This document shows positions 27,200 to 35,694 of a stretch of 64,000 nt of DNA, one piece after another. Numbering within the stretch: the stretch's first letter is position 1; the number at the start of each line of letters is the position of its first letter. The translations under genes and the position numbers were made by a program. Source of the stretch: Nucisporomicrobium flavum (GTDB taxonomy: Bacteria > Actinomycetota > Actinomycetes > Mycobacteriales > Micromonosporaceae). The DNA is taken from positions 17,587-81,586 of the forward strand of contig NZ_JADMLH010000026.1 of assembly GCF_016464385.1 (NCBI RefSeq), written 5' to 3'. Under the pieces are notes generated by a model, which ran no database searches, was not told where the DNA came from, and saw nothing but the letters and a program-made list of their open reading frames with translations.

Positions 27200-27691
27200 A
27201 TGACCATCCACGACCATCAGCCTGCACGCAGCGCGGCCCAGCTGGGGGTGGCCCAGCGGGTGATCGCGGTGCACGAGGATCACGCCGAGGCCGAGCGCAC
27301 CGTCCAGGCTCTCGCCGAGGCCGGGATCCCGGCAGGCCGCACGAGCATCGTGGGCCGCGGCCTCACTTTCGCCGACCGGGGGACCGGGCGGTTGTCGACC
27401 GGGGAGGTGACGGCTCGGGGGGCGGTGTCCGGTCTGATCGTCGGCGCCCTGACGGGATGGCTTCTCGGGCTCTTCGATCTGGTGACGTCGTCGGTGTCGA
27501 CGTGGTGGCTGGTCGTCAACGCCGCCGCGCTGGGCGCCGTGCTGGGCGCGACCATCGCCCTGGTGGGCTATGCCGCCACCCGTGGGCGTCGGTCCTTCTC
27601 CACCCCGCCGACGCTGACGGCGTCCCACTACGACGTGCTCGTCGACGCTGATCTGGCCGATCACGCGGTCCGGGTGCTCACCGAGCGGTGA
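27200..27691 (+). CDS. General-stress-protein 17M/YflT-like membrane protein
   Basis: A 163-residue protein; GAGGGAGG precedes the ATG. The N-terminal part (QRVIAVHEDHAEAERTVQAL, then AGIPAGRTSIVGRGLTF) resembles the YflT/general stress protein 17M domain; the middle has two glycine-rich helices (about 75-125) and the C-terminus ends HYDVLVDADLADHAVRVL. A stress-type promoter element lies upstream. Function unknown, but the family and the promoter both point to general stress. Confidence 0.65.
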   Translation: MTIHDHQPARSAAQLGVAQRVIAVHEDHAEAERTVQALAEAGIPAGRTSIVGRGLTFADRGTGRLSTGEVTARGAVSGLIVGALTGWLLGLFDLVTSSVSTWWLVVNAAALGAVLGATIALVGYAATRGRRSFSTPPTLTASHYDVLVDADLADHAVRVLTER

Positions 27692-27716
27692 GGCGGCGCG
27701 GGCTTCCGGGACGGCC

Positions 27717-27741
27717 GTTTGCCCGGCGCGCGCCCGGGTAG
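27717..27741 (+). promoter_or_regulatory. Strong sigma-B/F-type promoter candidate
   Basis: GTTT (27717-27720), 15-nt spacer, GGGTAG (27736-27741), followed after 59 nt by the ATG of the pyruvate oxidase-like gene. Both boxes match the general-stress consensus. Confidence 0.6.
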
Positions 27742-27800
27742 GTGCGCCGCCGGCCGGTCGTCGTACCGGATGTCGACCGTCGTGACGGAAGGGGTTACCC

Positions 27801-29564
27801 ATGCCCGAGATCGTGGGGGAGAGCCTGGCAAAGCGATTGATCGCCTGGGGGGTGGACACCGTTTTCGGGCTCCCCGGCGACGGGATCAACGGGATCATGG
27901 AGGGCTTCCGGCGGCACTCCGACAGGCTGAAGTTCGTCCTCGTGCACCACGAGGAGGCGGCCGCGTTCATGGCGACCGGTTACGCCAAGGCCACCGGCCG
28001 GCTCGGCGTCTGTGCGGCGACCTCGGGCCCGGGCGCCATCCACCTGCTCAACGGTCTGTACGACGCGAAGCTGGACCACGCGCCGGTGCTGGCGATCACG
28101 GGCATGCAGGAGACGTCGATGCTGGGCAGCCGGTACCAGCAGGAGGTGCATCTCGACCGGCTCTACCAGGACGTGGCCGACTACAACCTGATGATCAGCA
28201 ACCCGCAGCAGGTGCCGGGAGTGGTGGATCTGGCGATCCGCAACGCACTGATCAAGCGGACCGTCTCCCACTTGACGTTCCCCACCGACATCCAGGTGGC
28301 CGATGTCGGTGAGGATCCTTACCGCCATGTCGGGCCAGGGCGGCCCACGACCAGCATGCCTGCTCTCGACAGGCCGCAGCTGCCCCCCGGTGAGCGCGAG
28401 CTGCGGGCGGCCGCCGAGGTGCTCAACGCCGCGAAGAAGCCGGCGATCCTCGTGGGTGTCGGCGCCAAGCACGCCCGCGACGAGGTCATCGCGGTGGCCG
28501 AGAGGCTGGGCGCCCCGGTGGTCAAGACCCTGCCCGGCAAGGTCGTGGTCCCCGACGACCACCCGGTCACCACCGGCGGCCTGGGCCTGCTCGGCACCAA
28601 GCCGAGCGAGGAAGCCATGGAGGAGTGCGACACGCTGCTCATGGTCGGCACGTCGTTCCCGTACGGGAAGTACCTGCCCGAGCCCGGGGAGGTGAAGGTG
28701 GTGCAGATCGACTCCGACGCCACGTTGATCGGCCTGCGCATGCCGATCGACGCGCCCGTCGCCGCAGACGCCAAGAAGGCGCTGCAGGGTTTGTTGCCGA
28801 TGCTGACCGGCGGGGACGGGTCCTTCCTGGCGAAGTACCGCAAGGAGATGGACTCCTGGCGCGCCGACATGGCCGCGCTCGAGGACGAGAGCCGGGACCC
28901 GATCGCGCCGCAGTACGTCATGGGCGTGCTCGACGACCTCGCCGCCGACGACGCGATTCTCACCTGTGACTCGGGCACGATCGCGACGTGGTCCGCGCGG
29001 CACTGGACGATTCGCGGCGACCGGCAGTTCTACCTGTCCGGCAACCTCGCCACCATGGCGCCGGGGCTGCCGTACGCGATCGCGATGCAACACGCCTTCC
29101 CCGGGCGGCAGGTCGTCGCGTACGTCGGCGACGGCGGGTTCGCGATGCTCATGGCGGAGTTCCTGACCGCCGTGCGGCACGAGCTGCCGATCAAGGTGGT
29201 CGTCAACAACAACAATTCGTACGGGCAGATCCTCTGGGAGCAGATCGTGCTCGGCTATCCCGAGTACGCGGTCCGGCACCAGCAGCCCGAGGCTGACTTC
29301 TCCACCTGGGCCCGCGGCTGCGGAGCGTACGGCGCCAAGGTCAGCAAGCCGGGCGACGTGCGCAGCGCCATCGCGGAAGCGCTGGCGCACCCGGGCCCGG
29401 CGCTGGTGGACGTGGACGTCAACCCGAACGAGCCGCCGATGCCGGGCAAGGTGAAGTACGAGCAGGCCAAGCATTTCACCGAGGCCTTCCTGCGCGGCCA
29501 GCCGCACAAGATGGCGACGATGGCGACGGTGGTCCGCGACAAGATCAACGAGCTTCGGGCATGA
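27801..29564 (+). CDS. Thiamine-diphosphate pyruvate oxidase/dehydrogenase-like enzyme (PoxB-type)
   Basis: A 587-residue ThDP enzyme; GGAAGGGG precedes the ATG. N-terminal Pyr domain (FGLPGDGINGIMEGF, HHEEAAAFMATGYAKATG with the catalytic Glu near residue 51), central domain (PAILVGVGAKHAR) and C-terminal PP domain with the ThDP/Mg motif GDGGFAMLMAEF and the NNN residues about 27 later. It most resembles pyruvate oxidase/quinone-linked pyruvate dehydrogenase; acetolactate synthase-like activity cannot be excluded. The last 4 nt overlap the next gene (ATGA). Probably converts pyruvate to acetate or acetyl phosphate with electrons to quinone or oxygen. Confidence 0.82.
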   Translation: MPEIVGESLAKRLIAWGVDTVFGLPGDGINGIMEGFRRHSDRLKFVLVHHEEAAAFMATGYAKATGRLGVCAATSGPGAIHLLNGLYDAKLDHAPVLAITGMQETSMLGSRYQQEVHLDRLYQDVADYNLMISNPQQVPGVVDLAIRNALIKRTVSHLTFPTDIQVADVGEDPYRHVGPGRPTTSMPALDRPQLPPGERELRAAAEVLNAAKKPAILVGVGAKHARDEVIAVAERLGAPVVKTLPGKVVVPDDHPVTTGGLGLLGTKPSEEAMEECDTLLMVGTSFPYGKYLPEPGEVKVVQIDSDATLIGLRMPIDAPVAADAKKALQGLLPMLTGGDGSFLAKYRKEMDSWRADMAALEDESRDPIAPQYVMGVLDDLAADDAILTCDSGTIATWSARHWTIRGDRQFYLSGNLATMAPGLPYAIAMQHAFPGRQVVAYVGDGGFAMLMAEFLTAVRHELPIKVVVNNNNSYGQILWEQIVLGYPEYAVRHQQPEADFSTWARGCGAYGAKVSKPGDVRSAIAEALAHPGPALVDVDVNPNEPPMPGKVKYEQAKHFTEAFLRGQPHKMATMATVVRDKINELRA

Positions 29565-32500
29565 CCACGGTCAAGCTCCCCGCGCCCGTCGTCCGGGTTC
29601 CCCGAGGCGGCGACATCGACGTCGCCGCGCTGGCACGTGACCTGACGGCCGAGGTGGACGGCGAGGTCCGCTTCGACGCCGGGTCCCGGGCCGCGTACTC
29701 CACCGACGCATCCAACTACCGGCAGGTGCCCATCGGCGTGGTGGTGCCCCGCACCGTCGAGGCCGGCGTGGCCGCCGTAGCGGTGTGCCGGCGCTACGGC
29801 GCCCCGATCACCTCCCGCGGAGGGGGCACCAGCCTGGCCGGGGAGTGCACCAACGTCGCCGTGATCATCGACTGGTCGAAGTACTGCCACCGGCTGCTGG
29901 ATGTCGACGCCGAGGGCCGCACCTGCCTCGTGGAGCCCGGCATCGTGCTGGACCTGCTCAACGATCAGCTCCGCGACACCGGCCTGGAGTTCGGCCCCGA
30001 GCCGGCCACGCACGACCACTGCACCCTGGGCGGGATGATCGGCAACAACTCGTGCGGGGCGACGGCGCAGCGTACGGGCAAGGTCGTCGACAACATCGTC
30101 GAGCTGGAGGTGCTGCTCTACGACGGCACCCGCATGTGGGTCGGGGAGACGCCCACGGACGAGTACGAGCAGATCGTCGCCGCCGGCGGCCGACCGGCCC
30201 AGATCTACCGGCAGCTGCGGACCCTCCGGGACCGGTACCTGGCGCAGATCCGGACCCGGTACCCCGACATCCCGCGTCGGGTCTCCGGCTACAACCTCGA
30301 CAGCCTCCTGCCCGAGAAGAACTTCCACGTGGCGCAGGCGCTGGTCGGCACCGAGGGCACGTGCGTCACCGTCCTGCGCGCGCGCCTGAAGCTCGTGCCG
30401 ATCGTCAAGGTGCGCAGCCTCGTCATGATCGGCTTTCCCGACGTCGGCGCCTCGGGCGACGCGGTTCCCCGGATCCTGCCCCACCGGCCCATCGCCCTCG
30501 AGGGCATCGAGCACAACCTAATCCACTTCGAACGGGCCAAGCATCTCCACCCGGACGCCCTGGAGCTGCTGCCCGAGGGACGGGCGTACCTCATGGTGCA
30601 GATGGGCGGCGACAGCAAGGCCGACGTCGACCGCGCCACCGACGGGGTGCTGGACTCCCTAGGACTGGACCGGGACGACGTACGGGTGGCGTTCTTCGAC
30701 GACGAACGGCACGAGAAGCAGCTGTGGGAGGTGCGGGAGTCCGGGCTGGGCGCGACCGCCCGGGTGCCGGGGCTGCCCGACACCTGGCCGGGCTGGGAGG
30801 ACTCGGCGGTGGACCCGGGCGACCTCGGCGACTACCTGCGTGACCTCCAGGCCCTGTTCGCCGAGTACGGCTACGAGCAGACGTCGCTGTACGGCCACTT
30901 CGGTCAGGCCTGCGTCCACTGCCGCATACCGTTCGACCTCACCAGCAGCGACGGCATCGCCCAGTTCCGGTCCTTCATGCACCGGGCGGCCGAGCTCGTG
31001 GCCCGCTACGGCGGCTCGCTGTCCGGCGAGCACGGGGACGGCCAGGCCCGCGCGGAGCTGCTGCCGGTGATGTTCGGCGAGGAGCTGGTGACCGCGTTCG
31101 GCCAGTTCAAGGCGATCTTCGACCCGGACGACCGGATGAACCCCGGCAAGGTGACCGCGCCCAATCCTCTCGACGGTCAGCTGCGCCTCGGCGTGGACTA
31201 CAACCACGGAGACGTGGCCACGCACTTCCAGTACCCGAACGACGAGGGCAGCTTCGGTCGTGCCGTGCTGCGGTGCGTGGGCGTCGGGAAGTGCCGGCGC
31301 CACGAGGGTGGTGTCATGTGCCCGTCGTACATGGCCACGAAGGAGGAGGAGCACTCGACGCGGGGCCGGGCCAGGATGCTGTTCGAGATGCTCGACGGCG
31401 CCGCCCGCGGCGGGGCGATTGGCGACGGCTGGCGCTCCGACGCGGTCAAGGACGCCCTCGACCTGTGCCTGGCGTGCAAGGGGTGCAAGGCCGACTGCCC
31501 GGTCAACGTCGACATGGCGACGTACAAGGCCGAGTTCCTCTCCCACCACTACGAGGGACGGCTGCGGCCCCGCGCGCACTACTCGATGGGCTGGCTGCCG
31601 GTTGCTGCCGCCGCCGTGGCCGCGACGGCGCCACGGCTGGTCAACGTGCTGTCCCACGCGCCAGGGCTCGCCTGGCTGGCCAAGAAGGCGGCCGGTGTCG
31701 ACACCCGCCGGGAGGTGCCGGTCTTCGCGGCCGAAACCTTCCAGGAGTGGTTCGCCCGGCACACCCCCGGCCGCTCCGGGGAGCGCGGCGAGGTGGTGTT
31801 GTGGCCGGACACCTTCACCAACCACTTCGACCCGGGCATCGCACGGGCCGCCGTACAGGTCGTCGAGGACGCCGGCTGGCGGGTCGTCGTCCCCGGACAG
31901 AAGGTCTGCTGCGGGCTCACCTGGATCTCCACCGGGCAGCTCGACACGGCCAAACGGGTGCTGCTGCGTACGGTCGAGGTCCTACGGCCCCACCTGCGCG
32001 CCGGGCACCTGATCCTCGGCCTGGAGCCCAGCTGCACCGCGGTCTTCCGCAGCGACGCCGAAGAGCTGTTCCCGCACGACCAGGACGTGGAACGGCTGCG
32101 CCGGCAGACCGTGACCCTGGCCGAACTGCTCATCGAGCACACGCCCGGCTGGGAGCCGCCGCACGTGCGACGGACCGCGCACATCCAGACCCACTGCCAC
32201 CATCACGCGGTCATGGGGTACGACGCCGACGCGAAGCTGTTGTCGGCGGCCGGCGTCCAAGCCGACGTCCTCGACTCCGGATGCTGCGGCCTCGCCGGGA
32301 ACTTCGGCTTCGAGCAGGGGCACTACGAGGTGTCGGAGGCGTGCGCGGAACGGGTGCTGCTGCCGGCGGTGCGCGACGCCGACCCCGGCGACGTGATCCT
32401 GGCCGACGGGTTCAGCTGCCGCACGCAGGTCGAGCAGAGCGACTCCGGGGCGCGGCGCGGCGTGCACCTGGCCGAGCTGCTGGCGGCCGGGCTGGACGGC

Positions 32501-32644
32501 GACGACGGGCGCGGCGTGCCGGAACAGAGATGGGCCGACCGCCCCACGGCCCCGGGGCGCCCGGTGCGATGGCTGACCAGCGCCGTGGTCGCCGCGACGG
32601 CCGCGGCCACGCTGGGATACGGGTGGCGGCGATGGCGGCGCTGA
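29561..32644 (+). CDS. FAD/4Fe-4S D-lactate dehydrogenase-like oxidoreductase
   Basis: A 1027-residue three-part flavoprotein. An FAD-binding PCMH domain (about 45-270: TSRGGGTSLAGECTNVAVI, PATHDHCTLGGMIGNNSCGA) and FAD-oxidase C domain (about 280-535: SGEHGDGQAR) precede a ferredoxin-like region (about 560-670) with CVGVGKC...MCPSY and CLACKGCKADCPV, then two CCG repeats (about 735-980: VCCGLT, SGCCGLAGNFGFE). The C-terminus has a short membrane helix (SAVVAATAAATLGYGW). This is the layout of respiratory D-lactate/glycolate-type dehydrogenases. Coupling to the pyruvate oxidase-like gene suggests lactate to pyruvate to acetate. Confidence 0.85.
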   Translation: MTTVKLPAPVVRVPRGGDIDVAALARDLTAEVDGEVRFDAGSRAAYSTDASNYRQVPIGVVVPRTVEAGVAAVAVCRRYGAPITSRGGGTSLAGECTNVAVIIDWSKYCHRLLDVDAEGRTCLVEPGIVLDLLNDQLRDTGLEFGPEPATHDHCTLGGMIGNNSCGATAQRTGKVVDNIVELEVLLYDGTRMWVGETPTDEYEQIVAAGGRPAQIYRQLRTLRDRYLAQIRTRYPDIPRRVSGYNLDSLLPEKNFHVAQALVGTEGTCVTVLRARLKLVPIVKVRSLVMIGFPDVGASGDAVPRILPHRPIALEGIEHNLIHFERAKHLHPDALELLPEGRAYLMVQMGGDSKADVDRATDGVLDSLGLDRDDVRVAFFDDERHEKQLWEVRESGLGATARVPGLPDTWPGWEDSAVDPGDLGDYLRDLQALFAEYGYEQTSLYGHFGQACVHCRIPFDLTSSDGIAQFRSFMHRAAELVARYGGSLSGEHGDGQARAELLPVMFGEELVTAFGQFKAIFDPDDRMNPGKVTAPNPLDGQLRLGVDYNHGDVATHFQYPNDEGSFGRAVLRCVGVGKCRRHEGGVMCPSYMATKEEEHSTRGRARMLFEMLDGAARGGAIGDGWRSDAVKDALDLCLACKGCKADCPVNVDMATYKAEFLSHHYEGRLRPRAHYSMGWLPVAAAAVAATAPRLVNVLSHAPGLAWLAKKAAGVDTRREVPVFAAETFQEWFARHTPGRSGERGEVVLWPDTFTNHFDPGIARAAVQVVEDAGWRVVVPGQKVCCGLTWISTGQLDTAKRVLLRTVEVLRPHLRAGHLILGLEPSCTAVFRSDAEELFPHDQDVERLRRQTVTLAELLIEHTPGWEPPHVRRTAHIQTHCHHHAVMGYDADAKLLSAAGVQADVLDSGCCGLAGNFGFEQGHYEVSEACAERVLLPAVRDADPGDVILADGFSCRTQVEQSDSGARRGVHLAELLAAGLDGDDGRGVPEQRWADRPTAPGRPVRWLTSAVVAATAAATLGYGWRRWRR

Positions 32645-33711
32645 CCGCTTCCGCCTACACGGTTCCCACGGATGCGCCGGAGGGTGACGGCACCCTGGCC
32701 TGGACGAGCACCACCCTGGTGCTCGTCCGGGCCGCCGGGTCGGGGCACACGGGCCTGGGCTGGACCTACGGCCCCGCCGCGACCGTGCAGGTCGTCACCG
32801 GGATGCTCGCCGCGGCGGTCGAGGACATCGACCCGGACGACGTGCCGGCGGCGTGGACGGCGATGCACCGGCGCCTGCGCAACGCCGGCAGTCGCGGCAT
32901 CGGGGCTCTGGCGCTGTCCGCTGCCGACAACGCCCTGTGGGACCTGAAGGCACGCTGCCACGACCTGCCGCTGACGCGCCTGCTGGGCACGGTCCGTCCC
33001 GAGGTACCCGTCTACGGCAGTGGGGGATTCACCACCTACGACACGGAGCAGCAGCACGCCCAGCTCTCCCGCTGGGTGTACGAGCAGGGCATCCCACGGG
33101 TGAAGATCAAGATCGGTGAATCGTGGGGCACCTACGTGTCCCGGGACCTGGCCCGGATGGCCGCTGCCCGCTCCACCATCGGCAAGGCGGAGCTGTTCGT
33201 CGACGCCAACGGCGGTTACCAGCGCAAGCAGGCGATCCGGGTCATGCATGCGGCGGCCGATCTCGACGTGCGCTGGTACGAGGAGCCGGTCAGCTCCGAC
33301 GACCTGCCGGGACTCGCTCAGGTCCGTGACTCCGTCCGCGCGGACGTGGCGGCGGGGGAGTACGGCTGGGACCTTGACGACTTCGAGCGCCTGGCGCCGT
33401 CCGTCGACTGCCTGCAGGCGGATGTGACGCGGTGCGGAGGTATCACCGGCTTCCAGCGGGCCGCCGCCGTGGCCGCCGCGCACGGCCTCGAGGTGTCCGG
33501 GCATTGCGCACCCCACCAGCACCTGGCGGTGGCCGCGGCGACACCGAACCTGCGCCACCTGGAGTGGTTCCACGACCACGTACGCATCGAAAGCATGCTC
33601 TTCGACGGCGCGGCCGGCGCCGAAGGTGGCGCCGTGGCCGTCGACCGTTCCTCGCCGGGCAACGGGCTGGTCTTCCGGCAGGCCGACGCCGAGCGGTGGC
33701 GCTCGGCATAG
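32632..33711 (+). CDS. Enolase-superfamily (mandelate racemase/muconate type) enzyme
   Basis: A 359-residue enzyme from ATG 32632 inside the end of the preceding gene (13-nt overlap; GTG at 32623 is an alternative). Active-site elements of the barrel are visible: VKIKIG (K158-x-K160), metal ligands in FVDANGG (D191), WYEEPV (E217/E218) and AGEYGW (E243), then D264 in QADVTRCGGITG and H291 in SGHCAPH. This suits the mandelate racemase-like group, acting on sugar acids or similar carboxylates. Substrate unknown. It is third in the PoxB-lactate dehydrogenase operon. Confidence 0.8.
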   Translation: MAALTASAYTVPTDAPEGDGTLAWTSTTLVLVRAAGSGHTGLGWTYGPAATVQVVTGMLAAAVEDIDPDDVPAAWTAMHRRLRNAGSRGIGALALSAADNALWDLKARCHDLPLTRLLGTVRPEVPVYGSGGFTTYDTEQQHAQLSRWVYEQGIPRVKIKIGESWGTYVSRDLARMAAARSTIGKAELFVDANGGYQRKQAIRVMHAAADLDVRWYEEPVSSDDLPGLAQVRDSVRADVAAGEYGWDLDDFERLAPSVDCLQADVTRCGGITGFQRAAAVAAAHGLEVSGHCAPHQHLAVAAATPNLRHLEWFHDHVRIESMLFDGAAGAEGGAVAVDRSSPGNGLVFRQADAERWRSA

Positions 33712-33733
33712 GCGACAGCGGCAGGCGGTCCCC

Positions 33734-33758
33734 GTTTGCCACGATGCGGTGCGGGTAG
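33734..33758 (+). promoter_or_regulatory. Strong sigma-B/F-type promoter candidate
   Basis: GTTT (33734-33737), 15-nt spacer, GGGTAG (33753-33758). The start codon of the next gene is only 9 nt beyond, so the transcript would be leaderless or nearly so. Confidence 0.6.
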
Positions 33759-33767
33759 CGGCCGACG

Positions 33768-34133
33768 ATGACCGGAACCGACACCGACGAGTTGATGTCC
33801 TTGGAGCGGGCGGGCTGGGCGGCTCTCAGCCGGGGTGAGGGCCCCGCCTTCTACGCGACGATGTTCGCCGACGACGCGATCGTCGTCGTGCCCGGCGCCC
33901 TGCTCGACAAGAGCCGGACGCTGGCGTCCTGGGACGGTGTGACGCCCTGGCAGAGGTACGACCTGGTCGAACGCCGCGTGACACCGCTGGGCGACGACGC
34001 CGCCGTGGTGGTCTACGAGGCGACTGCCGCCCGGCCCGGCGAACCTCCGTACCGGGCGATCATCTGCAGCACCTACGTACGCCGTCCCGAGGGTTGGCGC
34101 CTGCTCGTGCATCAGCAGACGCCGCAGGTCTGA
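33768..34133 (+). CDS. SnoaL/NTF2-like (DUF4440-type) protein
   Basis: A 121-residue single-domain protein with the NTF2-like fold pattern: an N-terminal helix (DELMSLERAGWAALSRG), FYATMFADDAIVVVPGALLD, then alternating strands ending in STYVRRPEGWRLLVHQQTP. These small proteins act as isomerases or ligand-binding proteins; nothing shows which. There is no ribosome-binding site, but a stress-type -10 box ends 9 nt before the ATG, which would make the message nearly leaderless. It ends 3 nt before the stop of the convergent DUF421 gene. Confidence 0.7.
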   Translation: MTGTDTDELMSLERAGWAALSRGEGPAFYATMFADDAIVVVPGALLDKSRTLASWDGVTPWQRYDLVERRVTPLGDDAAVVVYEATAARPGEPPYRAIICSTYVRRPEGWRLLVHQQTPQV

Positions 34134-34136
34134 CAG

Positions 34137-34676
34137 TCACGGGCGGACGTTGCGTGTGGCGAGCAGCTCCCGGCCCTGCACGTCGCCGAGCAGCTCGGGC
34201 GCGATGGTCTCGCCCCGGCGCAGCACGCTGATCGTACCCGTGCGTTCCAGGATGACCGCGGCGACGTCCTCGTACCGGTGAATGCCCGACATCCGCAGTT
34301 TCTGCCGCAGCTCATCCTCGATGACGTGCGCTGCGCGCAGGTTGTCGTGCAGGACCGCACCGTCGGCCATGAGCAGGACCGGCAGGTTGGTGAGCGCACG
34401 ATCGATGCGGTGGTTGCGTCGCAAGACGCCGAAGACGGCCCGCAGAGCCAGCAGCGTTGCCATGCCGAGCAAGCCCGCCGCGAGCGTCGGTGTGTACCCG
34501 AGGACGGCACGACCCATGACGGCGCCGAACGCGATCGTGGCGGCCATGTCGAAGCTGGACATGGCTGCGAAGGCCCGCTGCCCCACCACTCGGAGCATGA
34601 GCAGGAACGCCGTGTACAGGCACACGGTGGAGACGATCACCGCAGCGGCGCCGCCCCACGTCAGACCCAATCGCAC
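34137..34676 (-). CDS. DUF421/YetF-like membrane protein
   Basis: A 179-residue protein; the GTG at 34676 is chosen because GGAGGAGAGG lies just upstream. Three N-terminal helices (about 8-85, with YTAFLLMLRVVGQRAFAAMS and SFDMAATIAFGAVMGRAVL) precede a cytoplasmic domain (LPVLLMADGAVLHDNLRAAH, EDVAAVILERTGTISVLRRG), the standard YetF/DUF421 architecture. Function unknown; some relatives respond to envelope or spore stress. The upstream DNA carries a weak GGGTAT on the same strand (34784-34779). Confidence 0.78.
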   Translation of the reverse strand: MRLGLTWGGAAAVIVSTVCLYTAFLLMLRVVGQRAFAAMSSFDMAATIAFGAVMGRAVLGYTPTLAAGLLGMATLLALRAVFGVLRRNHRIDRALTNLPVLLMADGAVLHDNLRAAHVIEDELRQKLRMSGIHRYEDVAAVILERTGTISVLRRGETIAPELLGDVQGRELLATRNVRP

Positions 34677-34868
34677 TGCCTCTCCTCCCGTCCGGAGCCC
34701 CCCGGCCACGCGACCTCCTGCAGCAGACGCAGGATCCGGGCAAGGGCTTCTGGTTCACGACGCCGTCGTCGACCCGCGATACCCCGCGGCTCCGGCTTTC
34801 ACCCGATCGATCGCGGCGCTCACGCCGCGGTTCCGGCGATCGAGCGCCAGGGCAAGATCGCGGGTGGC

Positions 34869-34893
34869 GTTTGCGCGCCGGAACGCGGGGCAA
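34869..34893 (+). promoter_or_regulatory. Sigma-B/F-type promoter candidate (variant -10)
   Basis: GTTT (34869-34872), 15-nt spacer, GGGCAA (34888-34893), with the ATG of the ZIP gene 10 nt beyond. The -10 box differs from GGGTAG at two positions, but the spacing and distance to the start codon repeat the pattern of the neighbouring genes. Confidence 0.4.
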
Positions 34894-34903
34894 GGGCGGC
34901 CGC

Positions 34904-35656
34904 ATGCCTGGATGGTTGCAAGCGGGTGGCTGGGGACTTCTGGCCGGCTCCGCCCTCATGGTCGGCGCGGCAGTCGGCTACCTGGCGCGCGTACCTCAGA
35001 AGATCATCGCCTCCGTGATGGCGTTCGGCGCCGGGGTGCTGCTGTCGGCCGTGGCCTTCGAGCTCATCGCGGAAGCCCACGAGCAGGCTGGACTGACCCC
35101 CACCGCCCTCGGCGCGGTCGCCGGCGCGGTGATCTACACCGGCTGCAACGTCCTGCTCGCCCGGCGGGGCGCCCGGCACCGCAAACGGTCCGGTGAGCAG
35201 CAGCCCTCCGAGGACGAACAGGGCGGATCGGGCCTGGCGCTCGCGCTCGGCGCGCTGCTCGACGGCATACCGGAGTCGATCGTGATCGGCACCAGCCTGC
35301 TGGGCGGCGGCGCGATCAGCGTCGTGACGGTCGCCGCCGTCTTCATCAGCAACGTGCCGGAGGGCCTGTCCAGCGCGGCCGGCATGCGGCACGCCGGGCG
35401 GTCGAAGGCGTACGTGTTCGGGCTGTGGACCGGCATCGCCGTGATCAGCGGTCTCGCCGCCGTGGCGGGCTTCACGCTGCTGGGTGGTGCACCTGCCGCC
35501 GTCCTCGCCGCCATCACCGCGCTCGCGGGCGGCGCGATCCTCGCGATGATCGCCGACACCATGATCCCCGAGGCCTTCGAGAACGCGCACCTGCTCATCG
35601 GCCTGATCACGGTCGCCGGCTTCCTGGTGGCGTTCGCGCTGTCCCAGGCCGGTTGA
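34904..35656 (+). CDS. ZIP-family metal transporter
   Basis: A 250-residue membrane protein of about eight helices. The two metal-site helices are recognisable: GALLDGIPESIVIGTSLLGG and AVFISNVPEGLSSAAGM (the N-x-PEG signature of ZIP proteins), with TMIPEAFENAHLL near the end. The usual histidine before NIPE is replaced by D-G in the first. It would import Zn2+ or another divalent cation. It is followed at once by a CDF-type efflux gene, giving an uptake/efflux pair in one direction. The ribosome site is weak. Confidence 0.78.
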   Translation: MPGWLQAGGWGLLAGSALMVGAAVGYLARVPQKIIASVMAFGAGVLLSAVAFELIAEAHEQAGLTPTALGAVAGAVIYTGCNVLLARRGARHRKRSGEQQPSEDEQGGSGLALALGALLDGIPESIVIGTSLLGGGAISVVTVAAVFISNVPEGLSSAAGMRHAGRSKAYVFGLWTGIAVISGLAAVAGFTLLGGAPAAVLAAITALAGGAILAMIADTMIPEAFENAHLLIGLITVAGFLVAFALSQAG

Positions 35657-35660
35657 GCGG

Positions 35661-35685
35661 GTTCGACCCCGGAAGGACCGGGTAG
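35661..35685 (+). promoter_or_regulatory. Strong sigma-B/F-type promoter candidate
   Basis: GTTC (35661-35664), 15-nt spacer, GGGTAG (35680-35685). The GTG of the CDF gene begins 9 nt after the -10 box. Confidence 0.55.
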
Positions 35686-35694
35686 GCCGCCGCC

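Noticed and set aside
31273..32631. Upstream extension of the enolase-superfamily frame
   Set aside because: It overlaps the well-supported lactate dehydrogenase-like gene in another frame, and the family match begins at 32632.
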